DNA of 52,149 nucleotides from Heyndrickxia sporothermodurans (GCA_018333075.1 BORH01000026.1:1-52149); one strand, 5' to 3'. Numbered from the stretch's first letter, positions 18,885 through 28,820 are shown. Made by a program: numbers and translations. The notes: a model not told the origin generated them from the sequence alone.

Positions 18885-19157
18885 TTAATTATCCTGTATC
18901 CGCTCATCTTTAATAATAGAATACATGTCTGCAGCATCTTCTTTACGGGTAGATTCTTGTAGGTTTTCTATCTTAGCAGTAATAAGCTTTTGACCAAAGC
19001 GAACAGTAAGTTCATCTCCGACCTTCACGTTGGAACTTGCTTTCGCAGTTTGTCCGTTAATTGTAATTCTCCCTTGATCAGCAACCTCTTTAGCCAAGGT
19101 TCTTCTTTTAATTAACCTTGAAACTTTTAAAAATTTATCTAAACGCATTGTTGACAT
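18885..19157 (-). CDS. rqcP: ribosome quality-control factor RqcP (YabO), S4 domain
   Basis: 90 residues; an S4 RNA-binding domain occupies residues 4-60 (MRLDKFLKVSRLIKRRTLAK, ADQGRITINGQ, VKVGDELTVRFG). RqcP works with RqcH on stalled 50S-peptidyl-tRNA complexes, stabilising the P-site tRNA during alanine tailing. GAGGTG five bases before ATG 19157 supports that start; a second ATG three codons on is possible. Twelve bp after yabN, cotranscribed. Confidence 0.95.
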   Translation of the reverse strand: MSTMRLDKFLKVSRLIKRRTLAKEVADQGRITINGQTAKASSNVKVGDELTVRFGQKLITAKIENLQESTRKEDAADMYSIIKDERIQDN

Positions 19158-19169
19158 AATACCACCTCT

Positions 19170-20630
19170 TTACAATCCTTGTTCTTTTGCCATATTCCAA
19201 AATGAATCCAATTCTTCCAAAGTAAAATCATTAAACGCCTTTCCACTTTTAGCCACTTGTTGTTCAACATAAGAAAAGCGCCTTATGAACTTTTGATTCG
19301 CCATCTCCAATGCTTCCTCAGGATGAATAGACATTAATCTGGCTGTATTAATGACTGAGAAAAGCAAATCACCCATCTCAAATATTTGACTTTCTTTATT
19401 TCCTTTCTCCAACTCTATTTCAAATTCCTTTATTTCTTCTTGAACTTTTTTTAATGACTCATCTGCTCGATCCCAGTCAAAACCTAATTTTGAAGCAAAT
19501 TTTTGCATATTATAGGCACGAATAGTAGCAGGTAATCCTTTCCCCACTTGCTCAGAAATAGAGGTCTGCGACTCTGCTTCCCCCTTTTCAGCCCGCTTTA
19601 TCTCTCTCCAATTTTCAACCACTTCTTCCGCATTTGAAACCGTTTGATCACCAAACACATGTGGATGTCTGCGAATCATTTTGCTGGAAATGTTCTCAAT
19701 TACATCATCAATTGTAAACATCCCTTCATCCTCTCCAATTTGAGAGTGAAGCATGACTTGTAATAGAACATCACCTAATTCTTCAATTATATGATCAATA
19801 TCATCCTCATCAATCGCTTCTAACAATTCATATGATTCTTCTATTAAATACTTTTTTAATGATTGATGAGTTTGCTTTTTATCCCAAGGACATCCATTAG
19901 GACCTCGTAAAATAGAAATAATTTCTTTTAAAGAGGTAAACTCCTTAAGGGAAGCCTCTTTCATTGGAGGTACGTATAGACTTGTTAAATTATTTAAAGT
20001 CATTTGTCGATCTAGCTCAAATAATGGTACCTTTCTTAATGATTCCTCACCACTACCTGCTGCAGTTACAATAGTCACTTCATATTCATCAGGATACTTT
20101 TCCATTAAAGTCAATTTAACATTCGAAGCAATGAAAGCATCATAAACCTGACCAATAATAAGATGTTGGTTTGTTTGAATATCCTTTAATTGTAGATCTG
20201 TTCCATCTAAAAGTTGAAACCCCTCAATTGGATCGACCTTAACAGCAGTAAACAACGCATCAATAAAACTTTGACCACCACTAATAATTGTTAATATGTT
20301 TTTCTTAAGACCTTCTTCTAATAATAATTGAACCGTTTTTTCAGCCACTAAAGGATGACCTGGAACCGCATAGACAATTTCATCTTGCATCGCTGCTTCC
20401 AATAGTAGATTCATGATCTCTTCATAAACATCCTCAAATTGTTCATGTTTTTCATATACATGATCGAAGCTTGTATAAATGAAACCTTCTTGCTCAAGCT
20501 CTTGAATTACTGGATGTTCCTTTGTTCGCAAATAAATTTTCTCGGTACTTTTTAAAATACGATAAATTCCTAAAGGAAGCTGATTTAAATCTCCAGCACC
20601 TAATCCAACTATGGTAATTTTTCCTTTCAT
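19170..20630 (-). CDS. yabN: fused tetrapyrrole methylase-like / MazG NTP pyrophosphohydrolase YabN
   Basis: About 486 residues, two domains. Residues 1-215 form a TP-methylase fold (ITIVGLGAGDLNQLPLG, VYAVPGHPLVAEKTVQLLL); the C-terminal half is MazG, with RGPNGCPWDKKQTHQSLKKY, the metal-binding EESYELLEAID and EELGDVLLQVMLH, and a second MazG-like repeat ending FEMGDLLFSVINTARL. It hydrolyses NTPs to NMP and PPi and is thought to sanitise the nucleotide pool. The ATG at 20630 is preferred: GGAGG lies six bases before it but abuts the alternative ATG at 20636. Follows spoVB by about 18 bp. Confidence 0.93.
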   Translation of the reverse strand: MKGKITIVGLGAGDLNQLPLGIYRILKSTEKIYLRTKEHPVIQELEQEGFIYTSFDHVYEKHEQFEDVYEEIMNLLLEAAMQDEIVYAVPGHPLVAEKTVQLLLEEGLKKNILTIISGGQSFIDALFTAVKVDPIEGFQLLDGTDLQLKDIQTNQHLIIGQVYDAFIASNVKLTLMEKYPDEYEVTIVTAAGSGEESLRKVPLFELDRQMTLNNLTSLYVPPMKEASLKEFTSLKEIISILRGPNGCPWDKKQTHQSLKKYLIEESYELLEAIDEDDIDHIIEELGDVLLQVMLHSQIGEDEGMFTIDDVIENISSKMIRRHPHVFGDQTVSNAEEVVENWREIKRAEKGEAESQTSISEQVGKGLPATIRAYNMQKFASKLGFDWDRADESLKKVQEEIKEFEIELEKGNKESQIFEMGDLLFSVINTARLMSIHPEEALEMANQKFIRRFSYVEQQVAKSGKAFNDFTLEELDSFWNMAKEQGL

Positions 20631-20648
20631 AATCATCCTCCATTTTAT

Positions 20649-22220
20649 TTATCTTTTGCTTCGAGTGAATAACTTTCCAAATGGAATCTGACTTACTTCT
20701 TTATCATCTAGAAGTTTAAATGCTCCTATTGTAAATAAGTAAAATACGCCTCCAATACTAACCCCACCGAGAGCATTAATACAACTCCAAAATCTGCTAT
20801 CCATGTGGAAATAATCAAAAACGCGTGTCCATACCTGTAATATACTAGCCATAATCAACACGGAAAGGCTAATTTTAATATAAAATTGCATGGATAATAA
20901 TTGTATTCCTATTTTTTTAAGCTTAAATATACAGAATCCTAATGTTATCATTAGGGCTATAACTGTTGAAAGACTGGCTCCCATCGTTCCGAATTTAGGA
21001 ATTAATACATAATTTCCAATAAATTTAAATAGTATACCTAGAATAATATACTTTGCGGGAGTAATTAAATACCCCATCCCTTGGAAAATACCAGTTATCG
21101 TTAATATCATCGAACTAAATATAATAGCAACAGCGAAGACTTGGAGAACTCTAGTACCTTCATTATTAGAAAATAACAATATATTGGTTGGTTCCATTAT
21201 ACTAATGATTCCGACAGTTGCACCCAGACCAACAATCAAACTTATTTTTAAAGCAATATTTATTTTTTCAATAAGTCTGGTTTGATCCACTTCTTTTCCT
21301 TTTGATGAAAGAGATGGAACAAGTGTTAGCGAAAATGATGTTGCTACCACAGTACCTAACTGAATTAGTGGCTGACCTCTATCGAAAATACCTTTTAATT
21401 CCTTGGCTTTTTCTGTTTCTACACCTGACTTTACTAGTAAAGAAAAAATATTTAATGAATCTACAAATTGAAATAGCACTAAAAGAGCACCACTGATACA
21501 AACAGCAGTCCCTTGTATAAACAACTTACTACCTATAGTCCTATAAAAATTTCCTGGCCTCGTTAAATTTTCGTTTTTCTTCTTAGACCGAAAGTAAAAT
21601 ATTAACAAGGTTATTAGTGCTGTCAAGCTCCCACCAATTGAACTAATTAATGTACTGCTGCCTACTAAATAAAGAGAGAACCCCTTTTTCATTAGAATGT
21701 AAGATAAAACCAGGATAAAGGTGACTCGAATAAGCTGCTCCTGTACTTGAGAAACTGCAGTCGGAAGCATATCACCTTTCCCTTGAAAATAACCGCGGAT
21801 CGTTGATATGAACGGAACAAGTAAAAAAGTAAAGCTTACGACTTTAATTAATGGAGTAAGATTCTGATCCCCCATCCACCCTGCAATAAGCTCAGCTCCA
21901 AAAAAAACAACTGAAAATAGAAGTAATCCAAAAACACCTATAAATATAAAGGATGCATGTATTATATCGCGACTATTCACTTTTTTATTTAATTCTGCTT
22001 CTGCAACTAATTTTGATATGATTACCGGGAATCCATAAGTATTTAGCGCAATTGCAATCCCATATATCGGATAAACTTGTTGATAAATATAAAAACCAAT
22101 ATCACCAACAATGTTTTGAAAAGGTACTCGATAGACAGCACTTAATATTTTTGTAATAATTGCTGCTATCGTTAAAATAAAAGCACCCCTTAGTAATAAT
22201 TTCGAATTATTTGAAGGCAA
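20649..22220 (-). CDS. spoVB: stage V sporulation protein B, MOP-family lipid-linked precursor exporter
   Basis: 523 residues with about 14 TM helices of the MATE/MOP flippase superfamily (polysaccharide-transport/MurJ-like type). The N-terminus LRGAFILTIAAIITKILSAV and YRVPFQNIVGDIGFYIYQQ is the family signature. SpoVB is needed for spore cortex peptidoglycan. Start is TTG at 22220 with GGAAGGG upstream. In this position it is spoVB (yabM) rather than one of its paralogues. Confidence 0.93.
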   Translation of the reverse strand: MPSNNSKLLLRGAFILTIAAIITKILSAVYRVPFQNIVGDIGFYIYQQVYPIYGIAIALNTYGFPVIISKLVAEAELNKKVNSRDIIHASFIFIGVFGLLLFSVVFFGAELIAGWMGDQNLTPLIKVVSFTFLLVPFISTIRGYFQGKGDMLPTAVSQVQEQLIRVTFILVLSYILMKKGFSLYLVGSSTLISSIGGSLTALITLLIFYFRSKKKNENLTRPGNFYRTIGSKLFIQGTAVCISGALLVLFQFVDSLNIFSLLVKSGVETEKAKELKGIFDRGQPLIQLGTVVATSFSLTLVPSLSSKGKEVDQTRLIEKINIALKISLIVGLGATVGIISIMEPTNILLFSNNEGTRVLQVFAVAIIFSSMILTITGIFQGMGYLITPAKYIILGILFKFIGNYVLIPKFGTMGASLSTVIALMITLGFCIFKLKKIGIQLLSMQFYIKISLSVLIMASILQVWTRVFDYFHMDSRFWSCINALGGVSIGGVFYLFTIGAFKLLDDKEVSQIPFGKLFTRSKR

Positions 22221-22405
22221 TGTTTTTCTACCCTTCCTATTTATTAATGCTGCTTCTTAATGCCGAAAAATTATAATAAAATCTATTTTTTATCCCTTAG
22301 ATTGTTATCAATAAAATCTTTTTTGAAATCCTTAGTATTATAGCATACCCCTTATCGATCCCCATCAATTATGAACAGTTTCCTAACAATTGAATAATAA
22401 AAAAA

Positions 22406-22428
22406 AGAAGCAGTATTTATCTGCTTCT
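22406..22428 (-). terminator. intrinsic terminator of spoVT
   Basis: 8-bp stem AGAAGCAG/CTGCTTCT with a 7-nt loop, followed by T8 on the minus strand. Confidence 0.85.
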
Positions 22429-22479
22429 AAAAATGTAGCAATTATGCACTTAATAAAATTATCATTGCCTTTTACAATC

Positions 22480-23016
22480 TTATTGCTCCATTTGTCTAGC
22501 TAAAAATCCCGATGCAGTTTCTGCTGCCTTTTGCTCTACTTCTCCAAGGGTACGTTCCTTTGAAAAAAGGATAACCGCTCCAATGGGATCCCCATTAGCA
22601 ATAATTGGAGAGATGGTATATGAAGAAACCTCTTCTTCCACCCCATCAACAAGAATAATTTTCTCCTTTTGAGTTACAAGTTTAGAATTGCGATCTTCCA
22701 TCGCTTTTTCTACTTTTTCTCCAATATTTTTATTTAAATATTCCTTTTTTGACCCTCCTGCAACAGAGATCACAGCGTCTCTATCACAAATTAAAACTTG
22801 ACAAGATAAACTGTCATATAAAGCTTCAGCGTATTCTTTTGCAAAATCACTTAACTCACTAATTGGGGAGTATTTTTTTAGAATCACCTCTCCATCACGA
22901 TCAACAAAAATTTCTAATGGATCTCCTTCACGAATACGAAGAGTTCTTCTAATTTCCTTTGGAATAACTACTCTCCCTAAATCATCAATTCGACGAACTA
23001 TACCAGTTGCTTTCAT
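22480..23016 (-). CDS. spoVT: stage V sporulation regulator SpoVT
   Basis: Forespore transcription factor that tunes sigma-G genes. 178 residues: N-terminal swapped-hairpin AbrB domain (MKATGIVRRIDDLGRVVIPK, residues 1-50) and a C-terminal GAF domain (about 56-178) ending FLARQMEQ. The DNA-binding part is almost identical to that of AbrB at 43746. I chose ATG 23016 (GTGAGG upstream); an in-frame ATG at 23037 would add seven residues not seen in B. subtilis. SpoVT is sigma-G dependent; I could not place the promoter with confidence in 23017-23226. Confidence 0.96.
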   Translation of the reverse strand: MKATGIVRRIDDLGRVVIPKEIRRTLRIREGDPLEIFVDRDGEVILKKYSPISELSDFAKEYAEALYDSLSCQVLICDRDAVISVAGGSKKEYLNKNIGEKVEKAMEDRNSKLVTQKEKIILVDGVEEEVSSYTISPIIANGDPIGAVILFSKERTLGEVEQKAAETASGFLARQMEQ

Positions 23017-23226
23017 CTTATGCTGCCTCACTTTCATCAGATGATTATTTTTGACAATGATTAATTGTCTTGGATATACATGAATCTTTTCCCTCTGTTG
23101 TCTTTAGTATCTTTCATCTAGGAAGTTCTATACATATGAGTTATTTTTTCTCCATTTATTTTATTCATGAGGTAGAAATTCATAATTAACAAGGAAATAG
23201 ACCATTTTAAAAGGGATATAAAAAAC

Positions 23227-23254
23227 AGAAGAGCATTAACTAATATGCTCTTCT
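23227..23254 (-). terminator. intrinsic terminator of mfd, overlapping its 3' end
   Basis: 10-bp perfect stem (AGAAGAGCAT and complement), 8-nt loop, T6 on the minus strand. The 5' arm encodes the last few codons of mfd and the loop contains its stop codon. Confidence 0.9.
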
Positions 23255-26200
23255 ACTGCTTTCATTGTACTTTTAATTTCTTTAATGATTTCATAGGCGA
23301 TAGACAGCCATTTTTCCTGTTCTAACCCCTTGGTTACTAATGTGATTTTCAATTTATTACCATCCATTCCAAATCCTACAGACCGCCCATACTTATTTAA
23401 TGCTTCCACAACTTTCGGGCCATTTACACTTTTAGTACCTTGTTCAGTCATAAGAATGGTTAATTGCTGCTTTGATTGTTTCATCGATTCAAGCATTGCT
23501 TCTACACTGTATACTTTAATTTCTGCTACCGTAAATAAAAGGCCTACTTGAATTGGATAATCACCAAAGCGATCGATCATCTCTTCCTTCAATTCCTCGA
23601 CTTCTTCAATGTCTGTTATCCCTCTAAATCTTTTATACATTTCTATTTTTTGGTGTCCATCAGCAATATACGTATCTGGTATATAAGCATCTAATTCAAG
23701 CTCCACTTCAAAGGAAGGCAATAATTGATTACCTTCACCTTTTCTTTCTTCAATTGCTTCTTTAAGCATTTGCGAGTAAAGATCGAATCCTACAGAATCA
23801 ATAAAGCCATGCTGCTGAGCACCAAGGATATTTCCTGCCCCACGTATCGACAAATCACGCATCGCAATTTTAAATCCTGAACCTAACTCAGTAAATTCCT
23901 TAATAGCCTGCAAGCGTTTTTCCGACACTTCATTAAGGACTTTATCCTTTCTATAAGTAAAATACGCATATGCAACCCGATTAGAGCGCCCTACACGTCC
24001 ACGTAATTGATATAGCTGTGATAAACCCATACGATCAGCATCAAACACAATGAGAGTATTTACATTAGGAATATCAACACCTGTTTCGATAATTGTTGTC
24101 GTTACAAGAACATCGTATTCCCCTTCTAAAAAGCTTAAAATAACAGACTCTAGCTCTCCTTCTGTCATTTGACCATGGGCATACGTTACCCTAGCATCTG
24201 GTACAAGAGCAGATATTTCTTCTGCTTTTCTTTCTATATCCTCAACTCTGTTATACAAAAAGTACACCTGACCGTCCCTAGACAATTCACGTTCTATTGC
24301 TTCACGAACTAAATGACCATTATATTCCATTACATATGTCTGTACTGGGAAACGATTTTCTGGAGGTGTTTCAATAACCGATAAATCACGCACTCCTAGC
24401 ATGGACATATGTAAGGTTCTTGGAATCGGTGTTGCTGTTAAAGTTAATACATCTACATTCGTTTTCATCTGTTTTATTTTTTCTTTGTGAGTAACACCAA
24501 AACGTTGCTCTTCATCAATAATCAATAATCCTAAATCATGATATTGAACATCCTTTGATAATAATCTATGTGTTCCAATCACGATATCAACCGTTCCACT
24601 TTTTAATCCCTTTAATGTATCGGTTTGCTGTTTTCGTGTTCGGAAGCGACTTAATAAACCAATGTTAATTGGATAATCTTGAAATCTTTCTTTTATTGTT
24701 TCATAATGCTGCTGAGCTAAAATAGTCGTAGGAACTAAAAATGCTACTTGTTTCTCATCCATAATTGCTTTAAATGCTGCACGAATCGCAACCTCTGTCT
24801 TTCCATAGCCAACATCACCACAAAGTAAACGATCCATTGGTCGTTCCTTCTCCATATCACGCTTAATTTCATGTACAGAACGAATTTGATCTTCTGTCGG
24901 CTGATAAGGAAAGGTCGTTTCAAACTCTCGTTGTAAATCTCCATCAGGCGAAAAGGCATAGCCCTTCGCAGCTTCTCTTTCGGCATATAGCTTAATTAAA
25001 TCATCCGCAATATCTTGAACGGAAGACTCAACCTTTTTCTTAACTCGCTTCCATTCACTACCACCTAATTTATAAATCTTTGGATCTTTACCTTCAGAAC
25101 CTACATATTTTTGAACTAATTCTATTTGTTCAACAGGTACATAGAGCTTATCATTGCCTTGATATCTTAAATGCAAATAATCCTTATGGATTCCGTTAAT
25201 TACTAATGTTTCGATTCCTAAATATTTTCCTATTCCATGATTAACATGGACAACATGGTCACCAATATTCAATTCTGAATAGCTCTTAATTTTCTCAGCA
25301 TTAGATAGCTTTTGTCGTCTCGTCGCTTTTTTTGTACTTTTATTAAACAGCTCTTCCTCAGTGATTACAGCTAATTTCATCATGGATAGCTCAAATCCTG
25401 TATTTAAGCTTCCTTCTAGCACTTGAATCGTATTTTGTAATACTCTGCCTTTATCTTCTACAACGGCTGCTTCAATTTCATAGTCTTCCAACACACTATG
25501 TAATTTTTTAATACGATTTTTATCGCTACCGACAAAAACGACCGTATAATGGCCCTTCTTCCAACGATCAACCTCAGCCTTTAACACATGCATTTGACCA
25601 TGGAAATTTTGCATTGGTCTACATGTTATATTTACGATATTTTGTGGACTCGTATTTGGAATATGTCGCAAAAATAATGATAAATAAACACGTGACAAAT
25701 CAGATTGAACTAATAACTTTGTTAGGCTATGGGAAACTTCAATATCGTGAACAATCTGTCCTTCCTCTAACAAAGCAGTAAACCATTCTGCTTCCTCATT
25801 CACTAAGCGATCGCTTATTTCTTGTATACGGCTGAACTCATCTAAAAATAAAATACCATTACCTGAAATATAATCTAGCAAACTAGCAGATGATTCATAG
25901 GCTAACGATAAATATTTAAAAAATTGTTCAGGCTTTTGACCATTTCGTAGAATTTCAAGGTCATATCCAATATTTTGAACTAATAGCTCTTTTACTGAAT
26001 CCTTTTTAACCTTTTTCAATGTCTTTGCTAAACCCTTTTCAAGCTTATCAGCAATTAAAGGCAACTGCTCGGAATCAAGAGGAGATTCTGTACACGGACC
26101 GATAGTTATTTTTTCTAACTTCGAAATAGATTTCTGGTTCTCTAATGAAAATGTTCGTATAGAGTCAATTTCGGTATCAAATAACTCAATCCGAATGGGA

Positions 26201-26769
26201 TTTCCTTCCGTTAATGGATATATATCTAATATTCCACCTCGCAAACTAAACTCACCAGGAGCACTCACCATTTCATTACGGTTGTAACCCATTATATTTA
26301 AACTTTGCAATATCTTTTCTAAATCTATATCCTGCCCCATTTTAAATAACAACTGATACTTCTTCCAAATCTCTGGAGTAGGAAGAATCCTTCGTAAACC
26401 AGCCATAGGGACAATTAAAATTCCATTTGTATTACTTGTCATAAAGTTAAGGGCTTCAATTCTTTGTCCCTTTAATTCCGGACTAGAAATACCAATCTCG
26501 GCTGCAATCAGTTCATTTGCAGGATACAAATATAAATGATCTTCGTTAATAAACTGTTGTAAATCTTCATATAATTTTTGAGCTTGAAGAAGATTATATG
26601 TAATAATGATTACCGGTTTTGCTTCTTTTTGATAAATAGATGCGATAAAAACGGCTCTTGAAGATCCGGATAACCCCGCTACAAGCTGTTCTTTTAAACC
26701 TGCATCAATACCTGTAATCACTGAATTAACTTCATCCTGCTGTAAAATAATTTGCTGTAAATCTTTCAA
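23236..26769 (-). CDS. mfd: transcription-repair coupling factor Mfd
   Basis: Removes RNA polymerase stalled at lesions and recruits UvrA. With the TTG at 26769 the protein is 1,177 residues, the exact B. subtilis length: UvrB-like N-terminal module, RNAP-interacting domain (about 500-570, NIGDHVVHVNHGIGKYLGIE), then RecG-like helicase motifs: Walker A GDVGYGKTEVA (about 653), DEEQ in IIDEEQRFG (about 756), TATPIPRTLHM, QLRGRVGRS, and the TRG/D7 C-terminal domains. I prefer the TTG to the GTG at 26796 because GGGAGGGG lies eight bases upstream. Confidence 0.97.
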   Translation of the reverse strand: MKDLQQIILQQDEVNSVITGIDAGLKEQLVAGLSGSSRAVFIASIYQKEAKPVIIITYNLLQAQKLYEDLQQFINEDHLYLYPANELIAAEIGISSPELKGQRIEALNFMTSNTNGILIVPMAGLRRILPTPEIWKKYQLLFKMGQDIDLEKILQSLNIMGYNRNEMVSAPGEFSLRGGILDIYPLTEGNPIRIELFDTEIDSIRTFSLENQKSISKLEKITIGPCTESPLDSEQLPLIADKLEKGLAKTLKKVKKDSVKELLVQNIGYDLEILRNGQKPEQFFKYLSLAYESSASLLDYISGNGILFLDEFSRIQEISDRLVNEEAEWFTALLEEGQIVHDIEVSHSLTKLLVQSDLSRVYLSLFLRHIPNTSPQNIVNITCRPMQNFHGQMHVLKAEVDRWKKGHYTVVFVGSDKNRIKKLHSVLEDYEIEAAVVEDKGRVLQNTIQVLEGSLNTGFELSMMKLAVITEEELFNKSTKKATRRQKLSNAEKIKSYSELNIGDHVVHVNHGIGKYLGIETLVINGIHKDYLHLRYQGNDKLYVPVEQIELVQKYVGSEGKDPKIYKLGGSEWKRVKKKVESSVQDIADDLIKLYAEREAAKGYAFSPDGDLQREFETTFPYQPTEDQIRSVHEIKRDMEKERPMDRLLCGDVGYGKTEVAIRAAFKAIMDEKQVAFLVPTTILAQQHYETIKERFQDYPINIGLLSRFRTRKQQTDTLKGLKSGTVDIVIGTHRLLSKDVQYHDLGLLIIDEEQRFGVTHKEKIKQMKTNVDVLTLTATPIPRTLHMSMLGVRDLSVIETPPENRFPVQTYVMEYNGHLVREAIERELSRDGQVYFLYNRVEDIERKAEEISALVPDARVTYAHGQMTEGELESVILSFLEGEYDVLVTTTIIETGVDIPNVNTLIVFDADRMGLSQLYQLRGRVGRSNRVAYAYFTYRKDKVLNEVSEKRLQAIKEFTELGSGFKIAMRDLSIRGAGNILGAQQHGFIDSVGFDLYSQMLKEAIEERKGEGNQLLPSFEVELELDAYIPDTYIADGHQKIEMYKRFRGITDIEEVEELKEEMIDRFGDYPIQVGLLFTVAEIKVYSVEAMLESMKQSKQQLTILMTEQGTKSVNGPKVVEALNKYGRSVGFGMDGNKLKITLVTKGLEQEKWLSIAYEIIKEIKSTMKAVEEHIS

Positions 26770-26823
26770 ACTAATAGCCCCTCCCTTCAAAAACACTACT
26801 TTTTATTATTTAAACTGAAAAAT

Positions 26824-26844
26824 GCTTTGGATTTTTTCCAAAGC
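26824..26844 (-). terminator. intrinsic terminator of fin
   Basis: 7-bp stem GCTTTGG/CCAAAGC with a 7-nt loop and T5 on the minus strand, directly after the fin stop and 55 bp before mfd. Confidence 0.75.
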
Positions 26845-26846
26845 GG

Positions 26847-27077
26847 TTAATGAATCAAATGATCATATTCATGTAGGTTTGGATTTTTCTCAAGAGCTTC
26901 TTGACAATCCTCACATATAGAATGGATATGAATATTCCCATTTGATTCATAGGAAACCATTTCCTGTCGTTCTTCATTTGTTAATGCATGAATGCCAATT
27001 TTATCTGAATGAATAGATTGATTTTCAATACTTCCTATATTTGTACCACAATGACGACAAAAATAATGGATCGCCAT
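26847..27077 (-). CDS. fin: anti-sigma-F factor Fin (YabK)
   Basis: Small zinc-binding protein that inhibits RNA polymerase-sigma-F and helps the switch to sigma-G in the forespore. 76 residues with two Cys pairs: FCRHCG (about 7-10) and CEDC (about 55-58), a zinc-ribbon-like arrangement. Identity and position between pth and mfd match B. subtilis yabK. Strong RBS (AAGGAGG) before ATG 27077. Confidence 0.93.
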   Translation of the reverse strand: MAIHYFCRHCGTNIGSIENQSIHSDKIGIHALTNEERQEMVSYESNGNIHIHSICEDCQEALEKNPNLHEYDHLIH

Positions 27078-27258
27078 ATTGAGGCCTCCTTATAAAAACA
27101 ATTACTTTACTTTAGTATTGACTTACTTATAAGGAGTTATTCACTTTGTTAATTAATTTATTTTATTCTCGTAAAAATTTTATTAGAAGATGCTTCTTTT
27201 AATAAATTTATTTACTATAAATCATTTTGTGATTAGACTTTTTATTTCATAACTAGAA

Positions 27259-27816
27259 TTAATTGTAATGGTTCATCACTTCAAGAAATGGCTTCTTTAA
27301 CCATTCCTCACATGCATCTGCACTTTTTTGAATTACGTTTTGCATTTCTTCCCATTCATCCTTTTTAAACTTTCCTAATACATAGTTAGGAACAGACATA
27401 CCATAGTCAGGTCGGTTTATGCCAATTCGAATTCGGTTAAAATTTTGAGTGCCTACATGTGCAATGGTTGATTTAATCCCATTATGCCCGCCAGCACTTC
27501 CTTTTTGTCGTAATCGAATTTTCCCAACCGGTAGATCCATGTCATCAAAAATAACTACAAGATCCTCAATTGAAATATCATAATAATTCATAATTGGACG
27601 AATACTTTCTCCAGATAAATTCATATATGTAAGTGGCTTCAATAAAATGAATTTTTCACCATTTTTATTTACAATTGAATATAAACCGTTGAATTTTGAT
27701 TGATTTAATATAGTTTGGTATCTCTTAGCCAATTCATCAATCACTTCAAAACCAATATTATGTCTTGTTCGATCATATTGGTTACCCGGATTTCCTAAAC
27801 CAACAATTAATTTCAT
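27259..27816 (-). CDS. pth: peptidyl-tRNA hydrolase (SpoVC)
   Basis: Recycles tRNA from prematurely released peptidyl-tRNA. 185 residues with the full signature: GLGNPGNQYDRTRHNIGFEV (catalytic His about 20 in RHNIGF), FILLKPLTYMNLSGES, DDMDLPVGKIRLRQKGSAGGHNG and RIRIGINRP. An essential gene; in B. subtilis a mutant allele was named spoVC. The 167 bp between it and the upstream terminator (27817-27968) is AT-rich and should hold the promoter, not resolved. Confidence 0.97.
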   Translation of the reverse strand: MKLIVGLGNPGNQYDRTRHNIGFEVIDELAKRYQTILNQSKFNGLYSIVNKNGEKFILLKPLTYMNLSGESIRPIMNYYDISIEDLVVIFDDMDLPVGKIRLRQKGSAGGHNGIKSTIAHVGTQNFNRIRIGINRPDYGMSVPNYVLGKFKKDEWEEMQNVIQKSADACEEWLKKPFLEVMNHYN

Positions 27817-27968
27817 ACATTACACCTCAATTGTACTATATCATATAATCGTGTAACATCGATGATATTTTCATTTCAATCTTTTTACTTCCCATTATGC
27901 TTATACATATTTCACTATATCTATTATGTTATATTTTTTTTACAAAATCCATGTCAAATTAATTCAAA

Positions 27969-27993
27969 AGACGTAACCTTTATGGCTACGTCT
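27969..27993 (-). terminator. intrinsic terminator of ctc
   Basis: Stem AGACGTA(x)CC with complement, short loop, T4 on the minus strand; just downstream of the ctc stop. Confidence 0.8.
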
Positions 27994-28011
27994 CTACCAG
28001 AGATCATTCAC

Positions 28012-28653
28012 TTATTTACTCTCATTCTCTACAGTTGTTTCCCTTCCCTCTACATTCTCTGGAATTCCTGGCTCTTGTTCTTCTCCTGTACTTATCTCTT
28101 CTTCTTGTCGTGGAGCTAACACAGAAGCAATTGTTAACTCATCTTCCTGTGCAATTTTATAGGAATATGAATCTTTAATATCCGCTACAGTCAGAGTATC
28201 ACCAACATGAAGATTAGAAATGTCTACTTGTATTGCATCTGGTAATTCATTAGGCTTCGCTATGACAGGCAATTCGTGAACGGATTGCTGTAATACCCCT
28301 CCATCTTTTACTCCTGGACTGTCTCCTACTAACTCTACTCTTACATTCGCCTCTATTTCAACTTTCATGTCTACTGCTAAAAAATCAATATGGAGAATAT
28401 CCTTTTTAATACTATCCTCTTGGTAATCATTTAATATTACATTTCGCTTATTCCCGTCAATCTGCAATGAAATAACTCCGTTTCTCCCTGCTTCACGAAT
28501 GACTTTTAAAAAATCAGCACCATTTACATAAACAGGTGTGCTTTCAACATTGTAACCATAAATAACGGCAGGGATTTGTCCTGCATCACGTAAATTCTTT
28601 AACTCGGACTGTTGTTTATTCTCACGTTTTGTTGCATCAAGTGCTGTCACCAT
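28012..28653 (-). CDS. ctc: ribosomal protein L25/Ctc (general stress protein)
   Basis: 5S-rRNA-binding ribosomal protein of the long (TL5/CTC) form, 213 residues: L25 domain (about 1-95, with LKNLRDAGQIPAVIYGYNVE), a C-terminal beta domain (about 96-185, with VELVGDSPGVKDGGVLQQSV) and an acidic Glu-rich tail. Under stress in B. subtilis Ctc replaces ordinary L25. Good RBS (GAGGAGG). Preceded by a sigma-B-like promoter. Confidence 0.95.
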   Translation of the reverse strand: MVTALDATKRENKQQSELKNLRDAGQIPAVIYGYNVESTPVYVNGADFLKVIREAGRNGVISLQIDGNKRNVILNDYQEDSIKKDILHIDFLAVDMKVEIEANVRVELVGDSPGVKDGGVLQQSVHELPVIAKPNELPDAIQVDISNLHVGDTLTVADIKDSYSYKIAQEDELTIASVLAPRQEEEISTGEEQEPGIPENVEGRETTVENESK

Positions 28654-28700
28654 ATATTGATCAACCTCCTCAAGTTATGTAAAGAACCCTTCTATTATCT

Positions 28701-28726
28701 TTCCCCATTAAGAGTTTAATCTAAAC
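28701..28726 (-). promoter_or_regulatory. ctc promoter, sigma-B type
   Basis: On the minus strand: GTTTAG (28726-28721), 14-bp spacer, GGGGAA (28706-28701), compared with the sigma-B consensus GTTTAA-N14-GGGTAT (5/6 and 4/6). B. subtilis ctc is a classic sigma-B gene, which supports the call. Confidence 0.6.
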
Positions 28727-28799
28727 ATGATTAAAGATATTCAGAACTTAAAGGCAATAGCAGCACAACTATTTTTATCATTTGTTAAAACAAAAAATA

Positions 28800-28820
28800 A
28801 GACCGACATTATGTCGGTCT
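28800..28820 (-). terminator. intrinsic terminator of prs
   Basis: Stem AGACCGACA and complement with a tight TTA/TAA loop, then a T-rich tract on the minus strand; ends the glmU-prs transcript and separates it from ctc. Confidence 0.9.

Noticed and set aside
25689-25694. CACGTG core inside mfd as a second parS site
   Set aside because: Flanks do not match the parS arms on either side; several mismatches to the 16-bp consensus.
27862-28119. 85-codon plus-strand ORF
   Set aside because: Overlaps the ctc 3' end and its terminator in antisense; no RBS, low complexity.
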